64,000 bases of DNA from an uncultured Oceanospirillales bacterium (GCA_913055655.1 CAJXKA010000001.1:1730160-1794159), one strand, 5' to 3'; shown: positions 8,256 to 17,431, numbered from the stretch's first letter. Translations and numbers: made by a program. Notes: generated by a model not told the origin, from the sequence alone.

Positions 8256-9671
8256 GTGTCAACCTCGCCTGAATACCGCCCCGAAGGCGGCTCTTTCCGC
8301 GATCGCAACAGCCGGGTCTATGTCGTAGACGGGCGAATCGTGCGCGGCCTCTCCCGGAAGGCCCTTGAGGCTTTCGATGCGCTCACGGCCACCGCGTTCT
8401 ATCAACGCGCGGTATCCGATGGCCACGTTGTTCCCACCTGGAAAATGGCGCCCGAAGACGTGCCTTTGAATGAACACGCGCGAGGGCAATGGGAAGGGTT
8501 CCTGGAGCATGAGCGAATCCAGCCGGTGACCTATGCCTACGAGTGGACTTTCTCCATGCTCAAGGCGGCGGCTGGTCTGACCCTGGACCTGCTGGAGAGC
8601 GCGCTGGAGGAGGACTTTACGCTGAAAGATGCGACGCCCTACAACATCCAGTTCCGGCACGGACAGCCCGTATTGATCGATATCCCATCCTTCGAACACC
8701 TGCGGCCCGGCAGCCCGTGGGTCGGTTATCGCCAGTTCTGCGAGATGTTCCTGTTTCCGCTGATGCTGCACAGCTACCGGGGCCTGGATTTCCAGCCACT
8801 GCTTCGAGCGGGCATCGACGGCATCGATGTGCAGCAGGCCAGCCGCATGCTGCATGGGCGTGACCGGTTCCGGCGCGGCGTCATGAGCCATGTCTGGCTG
8901 CAGTCCAAGCTCGTCGCGCGCCATGGCGGGACAGAACGAAAAGTCGGGCAGGACCTTGAGAAGGCCGGTTTCAACAAGGCACTGATCCAGGCCAATGTCC
9001 GTCGCCTGCGAAAACTCGTCAGCCGCCTGGAAGGCAGCGACGACATCACGGAATGGGGCAACTACGCGGAAATGCACAACTACTCCGCGGAGGACCACCA
9101 GCGCAAGGAGGCATTTGTCGAAGCATGCCTGGCGAAGGCAAAGCCGGGCATGACCTGGGACGTCGGCAGCAACGACGGCCAGTTTTCACGGATCGCCGCG
9201 CGTCACAGCCAGCAGGTGCTCGCCCTCGATGTCGATCACAGTTCCCTGGAAAGGCTGTACTGCCAGGAAGACCGGCCGGACAACATCCTGCCATTGCTGC
9301 ATAACGTGCTGGACCCGTCGCCAAACTGGGGCTGGCGCCTGCGGGAGCGCCGTGACCTGCCCCATCGCGCGCCGCCTGACCTGCTCCTGTGCCTGGCGGT
9401 GATTCACCACGTGGTCATCACCGGACATGTGCCCCTGGATGATTTCGTCGACTGGCTGGCGGAAATCACGCCGGCTGTCGTCATCGAGTTCGTGGACCGG
9501 AGTGATGACCGCGTGCAGGCACTGCTGCGCAACAAGGCCGACGAATACGAAGACTACGACCACGATGCGTTCCGGTTGAGCCTGCAGCGTTACTTCACGA
9601 TTGAAAGCAAGCTGACCCTGGACTCGGGCAGACGGCACCTCTTTTACGCGCGTCAGCCGGACCGCTCCTGA
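8256..9671 (+). CDS. NoeA-like SAM-dependent methyltransferase with N-terminal kinase-like domain
   Basis: 471 residues from GTG 8256, with GGAGAG some 20 bp upstream. Residues 1-280 contain DATPYNIQFRHGQPVLIDIPS, which echoes the catalytic and metal loops of aminoglycoside-kinase-like folds (D-x5-N then I-D). The C-terminal domain has MTWDVGSNDGQFSRIA (SAM-binding motif I) and VLALDVD (motif II), then LLLCLAVIHHVV. This two-part layout is that of proteins annotated as NoeA-related nodulation methyltransferases. It probably transfers methyl to a sugar or lipid-linked glycan. The kinase-like part may bind the acceptor and is probably not a working kinase, because no P-loop or HRD motif is visible. 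It forms a two-gene unit with the DPGTGS protein. Confidence 0.85.
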   Translation: MSTSPEYRPEGGSFRDRNSRVYVVDGRIVRGLSRKALEAFDALTATAFYQRAVSDGHVVPTWKMAPEDVPLNEHARGQWEGFLEHERIQPVTYAYEWTFSMLKAAAGLTLDLLESALEEDFTLKDATPYNIQFRHGQPVLIDIPSFEHLRPGSPWVGYRQFCEMFLFPLMLHSYRGLDFQPLLRAGIDGIDVQQASRMLHGRDRFRRGVMSHVWLQSKLVARHGGTERKVGQDLEKAGFNKALIQANVRRLRKLVSRLEGSDDITEWGNYAEMHNYSAEDHQRKEAFVEACLAKAKPGMTWDVGSNDGQFSRIAARHSQQVLALDVDHSSLERLYCQEDRPDNILPLLHNVLDPSPNWGWRLRERRDLPHRAPPDLLLCLAVIHHVVITGHVPLDDFVDWLAEITPAVVIEFVDRSDDRVQALLRNKADEYEDYDHDAFRLSLQRYFTIESKLTLDSGRRHLFYARQPDRS

Positions 9672-9729
9672 GCAAAGACTCGCCGTGTTTTCGACGCTGA
9701 TGAGCCGACCATTTGCAGCCAGAACACGG

Positions 9730-10515
9730 CTACCAGGGTAACGGTTCACCGTTCCAGTTCACAAACCGTCCTGACCCGCCCGGGTCACCCTGCAACACCA
9801 CCTCCAGGATTCGCCAGGCGGATTGTGCCGGCGAATAAAGCTTGTTTTCGGGCACGCCGCCCTGGAATGGACGGGAAAGATTCGTGTCCGTCGTGCCAGG
9901 ATGGATTGCGGTCACGCACAACCCGGGATGGGTACGACGCGCCTCGATAGCCAGTGTCTTCATAAACTGGTTGAGGGCCGCCTTCGAAGCCCGGTATCCG
10001 TACCACCCCCCCATTCGGTTATCGCCGATACTCCCGACCATCGCCGACAGCGCTGCAAAATGCGCCCGCGCATCCTTTGGCACAAAACTCATCACCGTCC
10101 TGGCCAGTAACAACGGAGCAATGCTGTTGACCTCGAACATGCGCAGAAGTGATTCACGCCGAGCCTGGGCCAACGCCTTTTCCGGCCGCAAGCCCGGCTC
10201 ATGAAGGATGCCTGCCGCGTGAAGGACCAGCCCCAGCCGGGCATTGCATGTCGCAAGTGAGTCCTGCAGCGTTTCCAGGTCCTCGTCGCGGGTCAGTTCG
10301 CACCGGATATCGATCACGTCGATCGAGGCGCGGTTCGCAAGCCCTTTCAGCGCGCCTGCCAGCTCGCTGTCCCGGTGCGTGACGAACAGTCGGCGAGGCG
10401 GTGATCCACCCGGGGTGTCAAGCGCCAGCGTTTCAGCCAGGGCCAGGCCAATGCCACGACTTGCACCCACCACGAGGGCATCCGTTTCGTTCAATTGAAA
10501 GTCATTGCCAGTCAT
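9730..10515 (-). CDS. Short-chain dehydrogenase/reductase, CsgA-like branch
   Basis: 261 residues. The NAD(P)-binding GASRGIG loop is at residues 18-24, LHAAGIL corresponds to the NAG motif, and YRASK holds the catalytic Tyr and Lys with Ser upstream in FAALSAMVGS. The classical SDR fold covers the whole length. The N-terminal segment before the Rossmann strand (FQLNETDA) and the fold subtype match C-factor/CsgA-like SDRs found next to DNA-repair or signalling genes. The substrate is unknown. It converges on the methyltransferase gene, with 58 bp between the stops, and is co-directional with the large regulator upstream. Confidence 0.9.
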   Translation of the reverse strand: MTGNDFQLNETDALVVGASRGIGLALAETLALDTPGGSPPRRLFVTHRDSELAGALKGLANRASIDVIDIRCELTRDEDLETLQDSLATCNARLGLVLHAAGILHEPGLRPEKALAQARRESLLRMFEVNSIAPLLLARTVMSFVPKDARAHFAALSAMVGSIGDNRMGGWYGYRASKAALNQFMKTLAIEARRTHPGLCVTAIHPGTTDTNLSRPFQGGVPENKLYSPAQSAWRILEVVLQGDPGGSGRFVNWNGEPLPW

Positions 10516-10577
10516 TCCGGAAGCTTAATAGGGTCACCGTGAACAACGTGTAGAACACAGTTCAGCCGTTGCTCGTC

Positions 10578-10597
10578 AAAGCACACTAACGTGCTTT
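10578..10597 (-). terminator. Weak hairpin after the fusion-regulator gene
   Basis: A 7-bp stem AAAGCAC/GTGCTTT with a 6-nt loop lies 7 bp past the stop of the 783-residue gene. It has no strong T tract, so it is only a possible terminator. Confidence 0.35.
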
Positions 10598-10603
10598 CAC
10601 GGT

Positions 10604-12955
10604 TCAGGGCTGCCCCAGCCAGCGGTCGGCCCAATCCAGTTGCGCCTGCACCAGCTCCCGGTCGTAGGGTGGTATGTGGCCCCAATCGCGAATCAGGTGA
10701 CGCTTCTGACCCGTTGCCGAGCCGAGCATTTCGAAAAACGGCTCCTGCGACGTTATCAGGGGAAACGTAAAGTCGTCGCGACCATTGATGACCAGCACCG
10801 GCATGTCGATACGCGGGAGGTAATCCTGGAGTTGTACACCGGGAGCCTGGCCGTCGCGCAGGTAATATCCCACCGAGATCAGTATGGCCGCGCGAATACG
10901 GTCTTCCACGGCCAGCGCAAACGGGGCGCGCACGCCGCCATAGCTCAGGCCATGCAGCAGGATCGCGTCACTGTTGATGTCGTCACGCGCTTCCAGGTAA
11001 TCCAGGGAGCGCCTGAGGTCGCGCACCTGGGCCACCAGCAGGTCGCGCCAGGACGCCGGGCCGGTCGCCACCCAGTCCCGACGTTCAAAGGTGCCGGCGT
11101 ATACCGGGTAAATGACCGCCCGGCCACTGCGAAGGAACAGTTCAACCTGGTTCAGCCCGGCCTCGGCGCTGTCATCCAGCAGCAATGCATCGCCGCCGGG
11201 ATAGTGCACCACCACCTGGTAGGGCGGCCGCTGTTGGCGGGGGAGCAACAGCTGCGCATACATGCGTTCGCCCCCGTAGGCGCTGGTGAAACTGACATAC
11301 TCCCGCCGCCATTCATCATGACGGTCATCCACCCGCTCGACCCGTGCATCCAGCGGCAAGGGGTCATAGTCGAACTGTCGGCGGTACAGGGCAAACGTGG
11401 CGTCATCAACCGGCTCCGGTACCGGGTCCGACGTGAATTTGACATCCCCCAGTAACGCCGGGTCGACCGGGGAATTCTGCTTCATCAGGCGAATGCCGAA
11501 ACCCGGGCGACGTGCCAGCGGATCCTGCGCGTCCGGATCGCTGAAACGATAGTTGTTGCTGACCCACGAACCGCCGTTGATATGGCGCAGTTCACCTGCC
11601 GAGTTGGCGGTCCATTCGGCAACATTACCGGCCATGTCATAGGTGCCATACGGCCCCAGCCCACCCAGTTCACCGACAGCGGTGGCGCCTCGGCCACTGA
11701 AATTGCTGCGGCCCAGGACGTCCGAAAAGTTGGCCAACGGCAGCGTCCCCAGCCCGGCCGCGCGGTACCAGTGAAACGCCGTCGGCAGTTGCTTGCCCAC
11801 GAACTCGGCATACGCCGCGGCCTCGTACCAGCTGAGGCCTTCAACCGGATGATCCGCTTCGCCGTCGGGATAAATGCCCAGCGCCCAGGTGGATGGCCCG
11901 GGAACACCGCTCTGATCCACGAAGCGCTCGACCAATGATTCGAACGGCAGCGTTCGGCCATCCTCCAGGACCGGGTGTCGCCAGAGCCCGGGGTCCTCGT
12001 ATCCGCCGGCCACGATAAAGGCAAGATAGTCCCGGTTGCTGACCTCGTAACGGTCCAGCCAGAACCCCGGTACTTCCCGCACGTGTTCGAGGTAATGTAC
12101 GCGGCCGCCCGGCACCCGCACCATGTCCGGGGGCGCTTCGCCCGGTCGATGCAACTGGAAAGGCTCCGCCACCGGTAACACGCTGGGCGCCGCTTCCAGC
12201 GGCTGGTAGCCGTCCAGCGTCAGTCGGAAGCGCATCTGCATCAGCGGCAGGCGAACATCGGCCAGCGGCGCCTGCCCGAGTGCCACCCAGGTCGACGCAT
12301 GACCCGAATAATCACTGACCTCGACGGTGGCTCCTGGTGGTTCGCTTTGCAGGCTGACGGGCAGGGTCAGGTCCAGCCACAGTTGCTCCAGTGCAGGATG
12401 ACCCGGCATTCGCTCGCGGGCCTGGCGCAGCTGAACCCAGGCCGCGAACCTGTCGGTTTCCAGCAACTGCTGGATCTCGGGCAAGGCGACGTCCTGGAGC
12501 CAACGCTGCTCCTCGTGGATGCGCCACCAACCAATCGAAGCGACACCCAGCGCCAGCAGCGCAATCGCCGCGACGACAGAAACCACACGCGTCCGGGGCT
12601 TCACCGGGACGGGTCCGGACTGACCGGACGTTTGCGAACCAGCATCCATCACCTCGACGGGGCAGATAAACCGATACCCCCGGCGATGTCGGGTTTCGAT
12701 GAAACGCGGTGACTGGGCACTGTCGCCCAAGACCTGGCGTAACTCGCTGACGGCCTGCGGCACGACATTCGGCGACAGCGCCCGGCGCCCCCAGACTTCG
12801 TCCAGCAACTGGTCGCCGTCAACGATATCCGGCGCGGCCTTGATAAGGACCTCCAGCAGCCGGCCAGCCTGCGGGCGCAAGGTGACTGTTCTGTCATTGA
12901 TCACCACGGTACCCAACCGCGGATCGAACGCTACATCAGCAAAGCGATAAATCAT
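10604..12955 (-). CDS. Transmembrane wHTH regulator fused to PEGA, SUMF1-like and alpha/beta hydrolase domains
   Basis: A 783-residue single polypeptide. Residues 1-100 form an OmpR/CadC-type winged helix ending in RHRRGYRFICPV. One membrane helix lies at about 123-144. Residues 200-255 form a PEGA-like beta domain (LQSEPPGATVEV). Residues 276-492 are an FGE/SUMF1-type domain (MVRVPGG, YDMAGNVAEW, NGGSW, RRPGFGIRL). It lacks the cysteine pair of true formylglycine-generating enzymes, so it is probably a ligand-binding or degenerate version. Residues 540-783 are an alpha/beta hydrolase with S671 in GLSYGG, Asp 727 or 728 in GRDDF and H760 in WGHIP, an apparently complete triad. The periplasmic part would sense or hydrolyse a ligand and signal to the cytoplasmic DNA-binding head. 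The likely target promoter is the divergent secreted-protein gene. Confidence 0.9.
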   Translation of the reverse strand: MIYRFADVAFDPRLGTVVINDRTVTLRPQAGRLLEVLIKAAPDIVDGDQLLDEVWGRRALSPNVVPQAVSELRQVLGDSAQSPRFIETRHRRGYRFICPVEVMDAGSQTSGQSGPVPVKPRTRVVSVVAAIALLALGVASIGWWRIHEEQRWLQDVALPEIQQLLETDRFAAWVQLRQARERMPGHPALEQLWLDLTLPVSLQSEPPGATVEVSDYSGHASTWVALGQAPLADVRLPLMQMRFRLTLDGYQPLEAAPSVLPVAEPFQLHRPGEAPPDMVRVPGGRVHYLEHVREVPGFWLDRYEVSNRDYLAFIVAGGYEDPGLWRHPVLEDGRTLPFESLVERFVDQSGVPGPSTWALGIYPDGEADHPVEGLSWYEAAAYAEFVGKQLPTAFHWYRAAGLGTLPLANFSDVLGRSNFSGRGATAVGELGGLGPYGTYDMAGNVAEWTANSAGELRHINGGSWVSNNYRFSDPDAQDPLARRPGFGIRLMKQNSPVDPALLGDVKFTSDPVPEPVDDATFALYRRQFDYDPLPLDARVERVDDRHDEWRREYVSFTSAYGGERMYAQLLLPRQQRPPYQVVVHYPGGDALLLDDSAEAGLNQVELFLRSGRAVIYPVYAGTFERRDWVATGPASWRDLLVAQVRDLRRSLDYLEARDDINSDAILLHGLSYGGVRAPFALAVEDRIRAAILISVGYYLRDGQAPGVQLQDYLPRIDMPVLVINGRDDFTFPLITSQEPFFEMLGSATGQKRHLIRDWGHIPPYDRELVQAQLDWADRWLGQP

Positions 12956-13171
12956 GCGTGGATATATACGCGAATGAGTTCACCACGGCAACGCGCTTTC
13001 CAATCGCCGCCAGGCCCGATTTATCAACGTCTTGAAGGTTTCCTGAGGGAAATATCAGGGTTTCTGCAAGCCTTGATCCCGTCACCACGCCAGGCTGGTT
13101 CCCGCTGCTAAGGGACACGTCCACTCGCAGCGTGCCGAACGTCATTGATTGAAACCAAAGGAGGATTTTCC

Positions 13172-13687
13172 ATGAACGTACCAAACCCGATCGCCACCCG
13201 CCTGCTGGCCGCCGCCGGCACCCTGCTGCTCACGACATCGGCCAGCTGGGCCTCGCCCGGCGACACGCCGGCCCGTGACATCAACACCCTGCGCCAGGCC
13301 ACGAGCGCCTTCTTCAGCTTTGAAGTGGGCACCAGCGCCGGCTGGGACACCCCGCTCAGTGGTTGTGTCGAAAGCCCGGACGGCGGAATGGGCTACCATT
13401 ATGCCAACCTGGACCTGTTGATGGATGACGGCGAACTGTCGCTGCTGCACCCGGAAGTGCTGCTGTATGCGCCCACCGAGGACGGCTCCATGGCCTTTGT
13501 CGGTGTCGAGTACATCATCCCCGGCCCGGACTGGCCTCATGCCGAACCCCCGCACTTCCTGGGTCACGACCTGCACTACAACCCGGTACAGGACATCTGG
13601 GCCCTGCACGCGTGGGTGGGTGAACATAACCCGTCCGGTGTGCTCGCGGACTTCAACCCCCGCGTCAGCTGCCAGTTCGCCGAGTAA
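13172..13687 (+). CDS. Secreted protein of unknown function
   Basis: 171 residues from ATG 13172, which follows a strong AAAGGAGGA at ideal spacing; the ORF extension upstream is rejected. It has a Sec signal ending near SASWAS, then a compact domain with a single cysteine pair (GCVESPDG and VSCQF at the C-terminus) and several His/Asp residues (GHDLHYNP, WALHAWVGEHNP). The His-rich WxLHxWxxxHNPxGxFxxxNP segment looks like a small conserved bacterial domain, but I cannot name it. It is divergent from the wHTH/SUMF1/hydrolase gene, with 216 bp between the starts, and is its most likely target. Confidence 0.85.
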   Translation: MNVPNPIATRLLAAAGTLLLTTSASWASPGDTPARDINTLRQATSAFFSFEVGTSAGWDTPLSGCVESPDGGMGYHYANLDLLMDDGELSLLHPEVLLYAPTEDGSMAFVGVEYIIPGPDWPHAEPPHFLGHDLHYNPVQDIWALHAWVGEHNPSGVLADFNPRVSCQFAE

Positions 13688-13697
13688 ACCAGGGGGC

Positions 13698-13770
13698 TGC
13701 CGAAACAATCCTTCGGCACGCAACTGGAGGCACCCTGGCTGCCAAGGGGAGCGCCGGGTGTCTCCAGTTG
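13698..13770 (+). terminator. Two tandem hairpins after the secreted-protein gene
   Basis: The first stem is TGCCGAA/TTCGGCA (13698-13704 with 13712-13718). The second has 15-bp arms (13721-13735 with 13756-13770) with one G-U pair and a 20-nt loop. Only CCCTTT follows, so this is a possible terminator or transcript-stabilising structure between convergent genes. Confidence 0.5.
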
Positions 13771-13822
13771 CCCTTTACAGATCCGGTCTGCAGCTGGAAA
13801 TTCGGCTGTCCGTGGCCAACCT

Positions 13823-15073
13823 CTAGCCCCGCCCCTCCTCTTCCGCGTCAAGCTGCGCTTCGTAGACCACGGACATCGTGCGCGCGGCGGTTATCGCTTC
13901 GTTGAAATCCCGGTGATGGGCTTCGTCCGCCGCCGGACGACGGCGGATTCGAACCAGGGTGTACGCCAGCAGGCCGGCGAAAATGATGGCGTTGAACGCA
14001 AACATGCCTGAGGCGCCGAGCAACGCCATGAAAATCGGCGCCAGCAATGGTCCGATGATGGCCCCCACACCGTACAGCAACAACAGGCCCGCCGACACTT
14101 CGACAAAGGTGCCGGGATCCGCCCAGTCGTTGGCGTGGGCCACGGATATCGAGTAGGTCGGGAACGCCAGGGCGCCCCATGCGAAGCCGAGCGCCATGAT
14201 CGCTTCAATGGATAGCTGCGGCGTTAACCACCAGGTCAGGAGCGAAACCACAATTCCCAACATGCAGATCAGCGCGAGCACCCAACGACGGTCAACCCGG
14301 TCCGACCACAGGCCTAGTGGCCACTGCCCGATGACACCGCCGATGATCGTCGCGGTCATGAACCAGGCGGCCGAGTCGGTATTGCTGGCGTATGCGGTAA
14401 TAAAGACCGCGGCCAACGACCAGAACACGCCGTTGTTCAGGCCCGCCGCCAACGTTCCCACGACGCCTACAGGGGAGTTCCTGAACAGCGCAGCGAAATC
14501 GATCCGGCTACGGTCAACGTCGCGCGGCGTGGCCTGTATCGATAGCAACACGGGCACCGCCGCCACCGATACCAGGATCGATACCATCATGAACAGGTCC
14601 AGTTCCAGCGGGTCGTCCAGCAACAGCATCTGCTGCCCGGCCGCCAGCAGCGTCATGTTGACCAGGATATACGCAGAAAAAACGATGCCACGGTTTTCGT
14701 TGGTCGCCCGCTCGTTCAGCCAGCTCTCGATAACCACGTACAGCACCGCGAAGCAGAAACCGGTCAAACCACGCAGCACGGTCCACGTCGCCAGGTTCAC
14801 CCATAGCCCGTGAATCAGCGGCGCCGCCGACGCCACCGCGGTCATGGCGGCAAACACGCGCACGTGGCCGGCCCGCCGGATCATCGCCACGCCCAGCCAG
14901 CACCCCAGCGTAAAACCCAGGAAATAGGTGCCGCCCATCAGGCCGACAGACAGCGCGGAAAAATCCTCGAGCGTGGCGCGCACGGGCAGCAGCACACCCT
15001 GCAACCCCTGCCCGGCCAGCAGGATGGCGGTGCCCAGCAAAAGCGCGGCAACACTGGCGATGGCCCGGATCAT
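13823..15073 (-). CDS. MFS transporter, YcaD-like
   Basis: 416 residues from ATG 15073 (MIRAIASVAALLLG). About 12 hydrophobic segments are evenly spaced. The loop between TM2 and TM3 is GCWLGVAMIRRAGHVRVFA, matching the G-x3-D-R-x-G-R-R/K family motif in degenerate form, and its repeat after TM8 is GLWSDRVDRRW. The overall sequence resembles the YcaD/MucK-like small-molecule carriers, with the characteristic SWLNERATNENRG helix after TM4. The substrate is unknown. The 3' end faces the secreted-protein gene. The next plus-strand gene (15191) is divergent from it. Confidence 0.9.
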   Translation of the reverse strand: MIRAIASVAALLLGTAILLAGQGLQGVLLPVRATLEDFSALSVGLMGGTYFLGFTLGCWLGVAMIRRAGHVRVFAAMTAVASAAPLIHGLWVNLATWTVLRGLTGFCFAVLYVVIESWLNERATNENRGIVFSAYILVNMTLLAAGQQMLLLDDPLELDLFMMVSILVSVAAVPVLLSIQATPRDVDRSRIDFAALFRNSPVGVVGTLAAGLNNGVFWSLAAVFITAYASNTDSAAWFMTATIIGGVIGQWPLGLWSDRVDRRWVLALICMLGIVVSLLTWWLTPQLSIEAIMALGFAWGALAFPTYSISVAHANDWADPGTFVEVSAGLLLLYGVGAIIGPLLAPIFMALLGASGMFAFNAIIFAGLLAYTLVRIRRRPAADEAHHRDFNEAITAARTMSVVYEAQLDAEEEGRG

Positions 15074-15190
15074 GCGCGGATTATGGCATTGCCACAACAC
15101 CACGGTCGATGACAGTCGTCATCATCCCCCGGGATGAAGGTGGACGTTATTGGCTACAATCGGGCTGGAAGCACAGTGGACGGTATTGGT

Positions 15191-15751
15191 ATGGACAGAC
15201 GCCAGGCATTATTGGGTATCGCGGCAATGCTGGGCAGCAGTTTGCTGCCACCCATCCGTGCGGCCATTGCCGCGGGAATGGACCCGGTCAGAATGACCGG
15301 GGGCACGCTCTTTGACGACCGCCTGTCGGCCGATACCGCGGCCCTGGCAGAGGTCATTATCCCGACCACCGACACGCCGGGGGCCGCCCAGGCAGGTGTC
15401 GCACAGTTCATCGAGTTCATGTTGCAGTACTGGTACCCGGAGACGGACCGGCAACGCTATCTGGGCTCGATGAGCCAACTGGCCAGCCATTGCGATGAAC
15501 AACATGGTGCCGCTTTTTCAGAGCTGGCGCCCACCGAGCAGGTCGCGCTTGTCACCCGGCTGCAAAATGGCGAAGTCACCGGCATGGACGACGGCGGAAA
15601 AGCCTTGTTCGAGCATGCCAAGCAACTCACCCTTTTCGGCTATTACACTTCCGAGACGGGTATGACGGTGGAGCGTCACTACCTGCCGGTGCCTGGCCGA
15701 TACGACGGCGCCTATCCCTACGATAAAGTGAACACCCTGTTCACATCCTGA
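15191..15751 (+). CDS. Gluconate 2-dehydrogenase subunit 3-like protein, Tat-exported
   Basis: 186 residues from ATG 15191 (MDRRQALLGIAAMLG). The D-R-R-Q-A-L-L start is a Tat signal, as in characterised small subunits of membrane FAD dehydrogenases. The mature part has AEVIIPTTDTPGAAQAGV, the hallmark of the Gluconate_2-dh3 family, and ends LPVPGRYDGAYPYDKV. Such proteins export and stabilise a GMC-type flavoprotein, whose gene normally lies just downstream on the same strand. Here the GMC gene is on the opposite strand, tail to tail, with only 6 bp between the stop codons. Partnership of the two products is inferred from family knowledge. Confidence 0.92.
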   Translation: MDRRQALLGIAAMLGSSLLPPIRAAIAAGMDPVRMTGGTLFDDRLSADTAALAEVIIPTTDTPGAAQAGVAQFIEFMLQYWYPETDRQRYLGSMSQLASHCDEQHGAAFSELAPTEQVALVTRLQNGEVTGMDDGGKALFEHAKQLTLFGYYTSETGMTVERHYLPVPGRYDGAYPYDKVNTLFTS

Positions 15752-15757
15752 GCCGGC

Positions 15758-17431
15758 CTAAAGCTGGTTACTCTTCAGCAATTCCACGGCGTGGTGGGCG
15801 GCCCGGGCCGTGAAGGCCATGTATGTCACGGAAGGGTTCACGCATGACGCTGACGTCATGGCCGCGCCATCGGTGACGAACAGGTTGGGCGCAACATGGA
15901 GCTGGTTCCAGCGGTTCACCACCGATTCACGCGGATCATCACCCATCCGCGCCGTTCCCATTTCATGGATTCCGGTGCCGGGCGCGCCAGGTTCGTCACG
16001 GCGCTGGATCTCCGTGCAACCCGCCGCCCTGAGCATGCGCACCGCCTGGTCATTCGCATCGGCCAGCATGGCCTTTTCGTTCTCGCGCCAGGTCACATCA
16101 AACCGGACCTGCGGAATGCCGAACCGGTCGGCGCGGTTCTCGTCCAGGGTCATGCGGTTGTCCCTGTAAGGCAATACCTCGCAAAAGGCATACAGGGGCA
16201 ACGTCCAGGGCCCGGGTTTACGCATGCGGTGTTTCAAGTCGGCACCAAACCCGGAACTGTCGACCGGCTGGGCCCGCCCACCGCCCCACGACTGGAAATT
16301 GTAGCCACGGGTAAAGGCGACATCTTCTTCGCGGCCCTCCACGTTGCGGAAACGCGGAATGTACATGGCAGTTGGCCGACGCCCGTATTCGACAAACTCT
16401 TCAAAGCCCGGCAGGATCCCCGTCGCCCCGGAGCCCCAGGTGTGGTCCATCAGGTAGCGACCCAGCACATCATGCTCATTGCCCAGGCCATTGGGCATGG
16501 AGGCCGATTTCGAGTTCATCAGGATCTGGGTGGACGCGACGGCCGAGGCATTCAGGAACACGATGCGGGCCCGGTAAACGGTGCGTTCGCGGGTCCTGGC
16601 ATCGATCACCCGAACCCCGGTCACGCGCTGTTTCCCGGCATCGTATTCAAGTGACTCAACCACGGCATCCGGCCGTAACGTCATGTTGCCGGTGGCCTGC
16701 GCGGCCGGCAGCGTGGTGCTCTGGCTGGAAAAATAAGCACCGAACGAGCAACCCCGGTGGCACTGCGAGCGATACATGCAGGGTCCGCGGCCCTGCCCGG
16801 GTTTGCCCTCGGTCAGGTTCATGGTGCGACCGATGGTGACCACCCGGCCATCGAACTGTTCAGACACCGCCTGCTTGAAATGACGCTCCGCGATGTTCAG
16901 GTCCATGGGCGGCAGAAACTCACCGTCTGGCAACTGGCTCAGGCCCAGCTTCTCGCCGGAAACCCCCGCGATTTTCTCAACATGGCTGTACCAGGGGGCA
17001 ATATCCCGGTAGCGCACTGGCCAGTCGATACCATGGCCGTCACGCAGGTTGGCCTCGAAATCCAGGTCGCTCCAGCGATACGTCTGGCGCCCCCATACCA
17101 GCGAACGACCACCCACGACATCCGCCCGAACCCAGCTAAACGGCTTGTCTTCGTCCTGGATATAAGGGTTCAGGCGATTGTTGTTGAAGAAGTGATAGTT
17201 GTCCGGGCCGGGAAACTGGTAGTCATCCGGATCAACCTCTGGTGGCCACTGGCCCCGATAAGGCATTTCAAAAGCTGGTTTGCCCTCGGTGGGATAGTCC
17301 TGCTGATGCCGGACCGTTCGTCCGCGCTCCAGCACCAGGGTTTTCAGACCCTGCTCTGTCAGCTCCTTTGCAGCCCAACCGCCGGAAACGCCGGACCCGA
17401 TGACGATGGCGTCAAAATCATGTGTACTCAT
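15758..17431 (-). CDS. GMC-family FAD oxidoreductase (sugar/alcohol dehydrogenase large subunit)
   Basis: 557 residues from ATG 17431. GSGVSGG at residues 13-19 is the FAD-binding Rossmann loop, followed by LVLERGR. The C-terminal active site has H489 in GIHEMGTARMG and N532 in CVNPSVTYM, the usual His-Asn pair of the GMC superfamily. Length and the F-N-N-N-R-L-N-P-Y segment match the gluconate 2-dehydrogenase/sorbosone-type subgroup that pairs with a Tat-exported small subunit. It has no signal of its own, as expected if it is hitch-hiked to the periplasm by the protein encoded at 15191-15751. The actual sugar or polyol substrate cannot be read from sequence. Confidence 0.93.
   Translation of the reverse strand: MSTHDFDAIVIGSGVSGGWAAKELTEQGLKTLVLERGRTVRHQQDYPTEGKPAFEMPYRGQWPPEVDPDDYQFPGPDNYHFFNNNRLNPYIQDEDKPFSWVRADVVGGRSLVWGRQTYRWSDLDFEANLRDGHGIDWPVRYRDIAPWYSHVEKIAGVSGEKLGLSQLPDGEFLPPMDLNIAERHFKQAVSEQFDGRVVTIGRTMNLTEGKPGQGRGPCMYRSQCHRGCSFGAYFSSQSTTLPAAQATGNMTLRPDAVVESLEYDAGKQRVTGVRVIDARTRERTVYRARIVFLNASAVASTQILMNSKSASMPNGLGNEHDVLGRYLMDHTWGSGATGILPGFEEFVEYGRRPTAMYIPRFRNVEGREEDVAFTRGYNFQSWGGGRAQPVDSSGFGADLKHRMRKPGPWTLPLYAFCEVLPYRDNRMTLDENRADRFGIPQVRFDVTWRENEKAMLADANDQAVRMLRAAGCTEIQRRDEPGAPGTGIHEMGTARMGDDPRESVVNRWNQLHVAPNLFVTDGAAMTSASCVNPSVTYMAFTARAAHHAVELLKSNQL

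Noticed and set aside
5260..12955. A sulfatase and its formylglycine-generating enzyme acting as a pair
   Set aside because: The sulfatase-fold protein has a Thr nucleophile and no C-x-P-x-R, and the SUMF1-like domain lacks the cysteines of FGE, so neither half of a maturation pair is present.
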